From assembly GCA_963775835.1 (NCBI GenBank), contig CAVZKV010000026.1, forward strand, positions 310,001-374,000: a stretch of DNA of 64,000 bases, given 5' to 3'. The position numbers and the translations under genes were made by a program. Source of the stretch: AWTP1-13 sp963775835. GTDB lineage: Bacteria; Pseudomonadota; Alphaproteobacteria; Rhizobiales; Hyphomicrobiaceae. The notes under the pieces are model-generated. The model saw only the letters and a program-made list of their open reading frames with translations. It did not search any database and had not been told where the DNA came from. This document shows, piece by piece, positions 60,589 to 64,000 of this stretch (positions within the stretch are counted from its first letter, which is position 1; the number at the start of each line of letters is the position of its first letter).

Positions 60589-61815
60589 ATGGATCTCGGC
60601 ATGACGGCAAAGGTGAAACCGCTGGTCGAAAAGGTCCGCGCCATGGTGCGTGATGAGATCGTGCCGCTGGAGGCCGAATACGAGGCCGAGGTCGCCAAGG
60701 GCGACCGTTGGACCTACACCAAACGCCAGGAGGAGATCCGCGAAGGCCTCAAGGCCAAGGCGCACGAGCGCGGTCTGTGGAATTTTTGGCTGACGGCGAG
60801 TGACAAGGGCTACGGGTTGACCACGGTCGAATATGCCTATCTTGCCGAGGAGATGGGCTGGTCGCGGCTGGCGCCCGAGACCTTCAACTGTTCCGCCCCC
60901 GATACCGGCAACATGGAGGTGATCGAGCGTTACGGTACCCCGGCGCAGAAGGAGAAATGGCTGGCGCCCTTGCTGGAGGGCAAAATTCGTTCCGCCTACA
61001 TCATGACCGAGCCGAACGTTGCCTCGTCGGATGCCACCAATCTGGCGCTGGATGCCAAGCTCGAAGGCGACGAATGGGTCCTGAACGGCGAGAAGTGGTT
61101 CGCCTCCGGGGCCGGCGACCCGCGCTGCAAGATCTACATTGTCATGGTTTGCACCGATCCGACGGCGGACAAGCACAAGCGACACTCACAGATCTTCGTG
61201 CCGGCGGGAACGCCGGGGGTGGAGATCCTGCGCCCTATGAAGGTCTACGGCGACGACGATGCGCCGCACGGTCACATGCACATCCGCTTCAAGAACGTGC
61301 GCATACCCAAGGAGAACCTGATCCTTGGCCGTGGACGCGGCTTCGAGGTATCGCAGGGCCGCTTGGGCCCGGGTCGCATCCACCATTGTATGCGGGCGAT
61401 CGGCCAGGCCGAACGAGCGCTGGAGCTCTTGTGCAAGCGCTCATTGTCGCGCGAAGCGTTCGGCAAACCGTTGGCCCAGCTCGGCGCCAACTACGACATC
61501 ATTGCCGAGAGCCGCATGAAGATCGAGATGGCGCGCCTACTTTGTCTCAAGGCGGCTTACATGATGGACACGGTTGGTCAGCGCGACGCATCACCGTGGA
61601 TTTCCCAGATCAAAGTCATCGCGCCGCGTATCGCCTTGGAGATCACCGACGAGGCTGTGCAAATGCATGGCGCGATGGGGATCACGCAGGATACGCCGTT
61701 GGCCCACATGTGGACGCATCTGCGCACGCTGCGACTGGCCGATGGTCCCGACGCCGTGCATCGCCGTCAGGTCGCCCGTGCCGAATTGCGCCGCTATACG
61801 AACCAGAAGATTTGA
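60589..61815 (+). CDS. Acyl-CoA dehydrogenase (ACAD10/11 or LvaC type)
   Basis: 408 residues. Blocks: GLWNFWLTASDKGYGLTTVE near 62, NCSAPDTGNMEVIERYGTPA near 102, and AYIMTEPNVASSDATNLAL near 139. Further on come GRLGPGRIHHCMRAIGQAER near 260, REAFGKPLAQLGANYDIIAE near 284, and LRTLRLADGPDAVHRRQVA near 380, where this clade carries the catalytic Asp. Such enzymes act with an APH kinase on 4-hydroxyacyl-CoAs through a 4-phospho intermediate. The kinase gene lies 256 bases downstream. GAGGAGGAAC precedes ATG 60589. Confidence 0.93.
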   Translation: MDLGMTAKVKPLVEKVRAMVRDEIVPLEAEYEAEVAKGDRWTYTKRQEEIREGLKAKAHERGLWNFWLTASDKGYGLTTVEYAYLAEEMGWSRLAPETFNCSAPDTGNMEVIERYGTPAQKEKWLAPLLEGKIRSAYIMTEPNVASSDATNLALDAKLEGDEWVLNGEKWFASGAGDPRCKIYIVMVCTDPTADKHKRHSQIFVPAGTPGVEILRPMKVYGDDDAPHGHMHIRFKNVRIPKENLILGRGRGFEVSQGRLGPGRIHHCMRAIGQAERALELLCKRSLSREAFGKPLAQLGANYDIIAESRMKIEMARLLCLKAAYMMDTVGQRDASPWISQIKVIAPRIALEITDEAVQMHGAMGITQDTPLAHMWTHLRTLRLADGPDAVHRRQVARAELRRYTNQKI

Positions 61816-62071
61816 GGTCGCTTGCCATGCGCGCCGTCGCGCCGCCGTCCGAGCCGGGCCGCCGGCCTTCCTCTGCTGCCAGGGCGAGGCCTGTCTTCGA
61901 GCTCGCCGCGGCGCCAACCTCGGGGTGCAAGGCTTGGGCGCGAAGCAACCCGCCGGCCTGGCCCGTGGCCAGCGCTGCGGGTTTGCTTGCCACTGCCGTC
62001 CTGCGGCCGTTGCTTCCATGGCCGCCGGCTTCCGGCGGCCGGCGCCGCCATTTCGTCGCGGAGGCCCACGC

Positions 62072-63103
62072 ATGACAGCCTTGGCGCATCAGGCCGCCCA
62101 GCTCGATACCGAGACACTAGCGCGGTACCTCGAGAACCGGCTGCCGGACTTCAAAGGGCCGGTCACGGCCGAAAAGACGCTGACGGGCCAATCCAATCCG
62201 ACCTTCGTGCTGACAAGCCCGAGCGGGCGCTACGTGCTGCGCAAGAAGCCGCCCGGGCAACTCTTGAAGAGCGCGCACGCCGTCGACCGCGAGTATCGCG
62301 TTATGAAGGCGCTGCAGGACACCGACGTGCCCGTGCCGCGCATGCTGATTTTATGCGAGGACGACAGCGTGCTGGGCACCGCCTTCTTCGTCATGGCGTT
62401 TGTCCACGGCATCGTCTTTTGGGATCCATCTCTGCCCGAGCTCGACAAGGCGCAGCGCGCCGAGGTTTATGACCAGCAGAACAAGGCGCTGGCGGCCTTG
62501 CATTTGGTCGAGCCCGCCCGGGTCGGGCTCGCCGATTTCGGCAAGGCGGGCAGCTACTTCGCTCGCCAACGCGACCGCTGGACCAAGCAATACCGAGCCT
62601 CGGAAACCGAGCACTTGCCCGACATGGAGACGTTGATCCGCTGGCTCGAACAGAACGAACCAGCGGACGATGGCCGCGCCTGCCTGGTGCACGGCGACTA
62701 CCGCATCGACAACATGATCTTCAAGCCGGACGGCTCGGAGCTGATGGCCGTCATCGACTGGGAGCTATCCACGATTGGCCATCCGTTCTCGGATCTCGCC
62801 TACCAATGCATGCAATGGCGCTTTCCCAATCATGAGACCATGCGCGGTCTCGCCAACCTCGATCGTCGCGCGCTCGGCATCCCGACGGAAGAGGACTACA
62901 TTGCCAAGTACTGCGCGCGCGTTGGCATTGCGGGGATCCCGAACTGGAATTTTTACCTCGCCTTTTCCTTCTTCCGCCTCGCCGCCATCGTGCAGGGCGT
63001 CAAGAAACGCGGCCTGGAAGGCAATGCGTCCAATCCGGAGAAGGCCTTAAAGTCGGGTGAACGCGTGCCGCTCATGGCAAAAATGGGCGTCGCGGTGATT
63101 TGA
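62072..63103 (+). CDS. Phosphotransferase family protein (APH fold, ACAD10/11 or LvaA type)
   Basis: 343 residues. LTGQSNPTFVLTSPSGRYVL at about 36 is the glycine-rich lobe; KKPPGQLLKSAHAVDREYRV follows. The catalytic loop is LVHGDYRIDNMIF near 205 and the metal Asp is in AVIDWELSTIGHPFSDLAY near 225. In mammals this kinase is fused to ACAD10/11; here the two are separate genes. It should phosphorylate the hydroxyl of a 4-hydroxyacyl-CoA, after which the dehydrogenase removes phosphate. Start ATG 62072 has GGAGG upstream. Frames extending back to 61574 overlap the dehydrogenase and are not homologous. Confidence 0.92.
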   Translation: MTALAHQAAQLDTETLARYLENRLPDFKGPVTAEKTLTGQSNPTFVLTSPSGRYVLRKKPPGQLLKSAHAVDREYRVMKALQDTDVPVPRMLILCEDDSVLGTAFFVMAFVHGIVFWDPSLPELDKAQRAEVYDQQNKALAALHLVEPARVGLADFGKAGSYFARQRDRWTKQYRASETEHLPDMETLIRWLEQNEPADDGRACLVHGDYRIDNMIFKPDGSELMAVIDWELSTIGHPFSDLAYQCMQWRFPNHETMRGLANLDRRALGIPTEEDYIAKYCARVGIAGIPNWNFYLAFSFFRLAAIVQGVKKRGLEGNASNPEKALKSGERVPLMAKMGVAVI

Positions 63104-63370
63104 AGGCACAGCACGGCAGCACCCGTGCGCCGCCTTGGGCTCGCGCTCGCGGGCGCACCGGCCCGGGTCCCAACACGGCTCCGTCCGCGCTCACTGCGCG
63201 CGCGCGGCCAACGCAGACATTGTCGCTCAAGGGCCCTCGCATTGGGCCCGTTGTCGGTCGGCGCCTTGGGTCCTGCGGCACGCAGCATCACTGTCTTGTG
63301 CGTTTGCTCGCCCACCAGTGCGGGTAGACTGACACGCAGCCCTCATCTTCAGCAATCCCCTGGTGCACCG

Positions 63371-64000
63371 ATGGTCGATCCCTTCCTGACGCGCATGCGT
63401 GATGCGCGCGGCTTCGCCAGCAAGTTGTGGTCTTTGACCCGACCCTATTGGTATGCCGAGGAGCGCCAGGAGATCAGCTTGTTTGGGCTCAGACTGACGC
63501 TGCGGGAGGCGTGGATCGCGCGCGGCCTGTTGGCGCTGATCGTGGGCTTGAGCTTCATGATCGTCTACGTATCGAAGCTGCTCAATGCCTGGAACGCGCG
63601 CTTCTTCAATGCCCTGCAGGAGAAAAATGCTGACGCCTTCTGGGCCGAGCTGATCTACTGGGTGGTGCTCGTCGCGCTGTTCATTGTCGCATTCGTCTAC
63701 CGACAATGGCTGACGCAAATGCTGACGGTGCGATGGCGGCGCTGGCTGAGCGAGGTGTATTTCCGCGATTGGCTGACGGACCGGACCTACTATCACATGG
63801 AGCTGACGCGGCAGGGCACCGACAATCCCGAGCAACGCATCGAACAGGATTGCGCCTCATTCACCACCCAGACGCTCAGCATCGCCCTTGGGCTGTTGCT
63901 GCAAGTGCTGACCTTGATCACCTTTGCCAGCGTGCTGTGGGAGCTATCCGGAAATTTTGCGATCCCGATCTTCGGCGGCGTCGTCATTCCCGGCTACATG
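63371..64000 (+). CDS. ABC transporter, SbmA/BacA-like membrane domain (partial)
   Basis: The open frame from ATG 63371 continues past the window end (210 residues visible). N-terminal WSLTRPYWYAEERQEISLFG and four helices (LLALIVGLSFMIVYVSKLLN; WVVLVALFIVAFVYRQW; the last starts LLLQVLTLITFASVLW) match the SbmA/BacA and ABCD-type export fold, with the coupling TVRWRRWLSEVYFRDWL and NPEQRIEQDCASFT segment. If an ATP-binding domain follows it is an ABCD-like exporter. If not, it is SbmA-type. The rest lies beyond 64000. Confidence 0.85.
   Translation, partial: MVDPFLTRMRDARGFASKLWSLTRPYWYAEERQEISLFGLRLTLREAWIARGLLALIVGLSFMIVYVSKLLNAWNARFFNALQEKNADAFWAELIYWVVLVALFIVAFVYRQWLTQMLTVRWRRWLSEVYFRDWLTDRTYYHMELTRQGTDNPEQRIEQDCASFTTQTLSIALGLLLQVLTLITFASVLWELSGNFAIPIFGGVVIPGYM

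Noticed and set aside
1..64000. Mobile elements, prophage, CRISPR array, toxin-antitoxin pair
   Set aside because: No transposase, integrase, terminal inverted repeats, spacer arrays or paired small toxin-like genes were seen. Frameshifts are not accompanied by insertion sequences.

Overview
The window reads as chromosome of a GC-rich alphaproteobacterium. The strongest placement evidence is the run HPr - EIIA(Man) - short HPr kinase - ChvG - ChvI - (HugZ) - ATP-type pckA, a well-known alphaproteobacterial neighbourhood. It is backed by a three-subunit proton-translocating transhydrogenase (pntAA/AB/B) next to a 48-residue aa3-type cytochrome oxidase subunit IV, and by an HvrA-like H-NS protein. 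An order such as Rhodospirillales or Hyphomicrobiales fits, but I cannot settle it. I see no phage, transposase, CRISPR array or rRNA. One tRNA is present, tRNA-Arg(CCG).

Layout. 0-4.3 kb: hns-like gene, polA, a TrmO/TsaA-like gene, tRNA-Arg. 4.6-8.6 kb: a small hypothetical gene, then phasin-like - patatin hydrolase - GntP permease, which looks like a polyhydroxybutyrate or hydroxybutyrate locus. 9-18.8 kb (minus): one long probable operon with a membrane fusion protein, an RND pump and a Mrp/Mbh-type cation-proton antiporter set (E, F, MbhD, G, MbhE-B, C, D-D'). This stretch carries several apparent one-base frameshifts. 19-26 kb: a loosely packed stress-like region (metallophosphoesterase, two HdeD-like proteins, AI-2E permease, DUF1269 protein, a tiny exported twin-CX3C peptide). 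26.4-30.5 kb: acyl-CoA dehydrogenase, enoyl-CoA hydratase, GNAT enzyme, ahcY.

30.5-37.8 kb: an intergenic region with a strong palindrome upstream of ahcY, then the PTS/ChvGI/pckA block that ties carbon state and envelope stress to gluconeogenesis. 37.9-41 kb: an SDR dehydrogenase and a membrane-anchored pentapeptide-repeat protein. 41-51 kb: a catabolic island with a TAXI-type TRAP transporter, GMC oxidoreductase, OYE-like flavoenzyme, FAH-family hydrolase, LLM flavin enzyme and DUF169 protein. 51-57 kb: L,D-transpeptidase, gamma-glutamyltransferase, ThiO-like oxidase, a membrane-embedded thermonuclease-like protein and a small membrane protein. 57-64 kb: pnt operon with cox subunit IV, a split ACAD10/11-type pair (acyl-CoA dehydrogenase plus APH kinase), and an SbmA/BacA-like ABC transporter cut by the window end.

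The items most worth a second look are the RND-Mrp operon with its Mbh-like gene order and tandem MrpD protein, the repeated single-extra-base frameshifts, the anti-Shine-Dalgarno leader before the phasin-like gene, the palindrome upstream of ahcY, and the twin-CX3C exported peptide.
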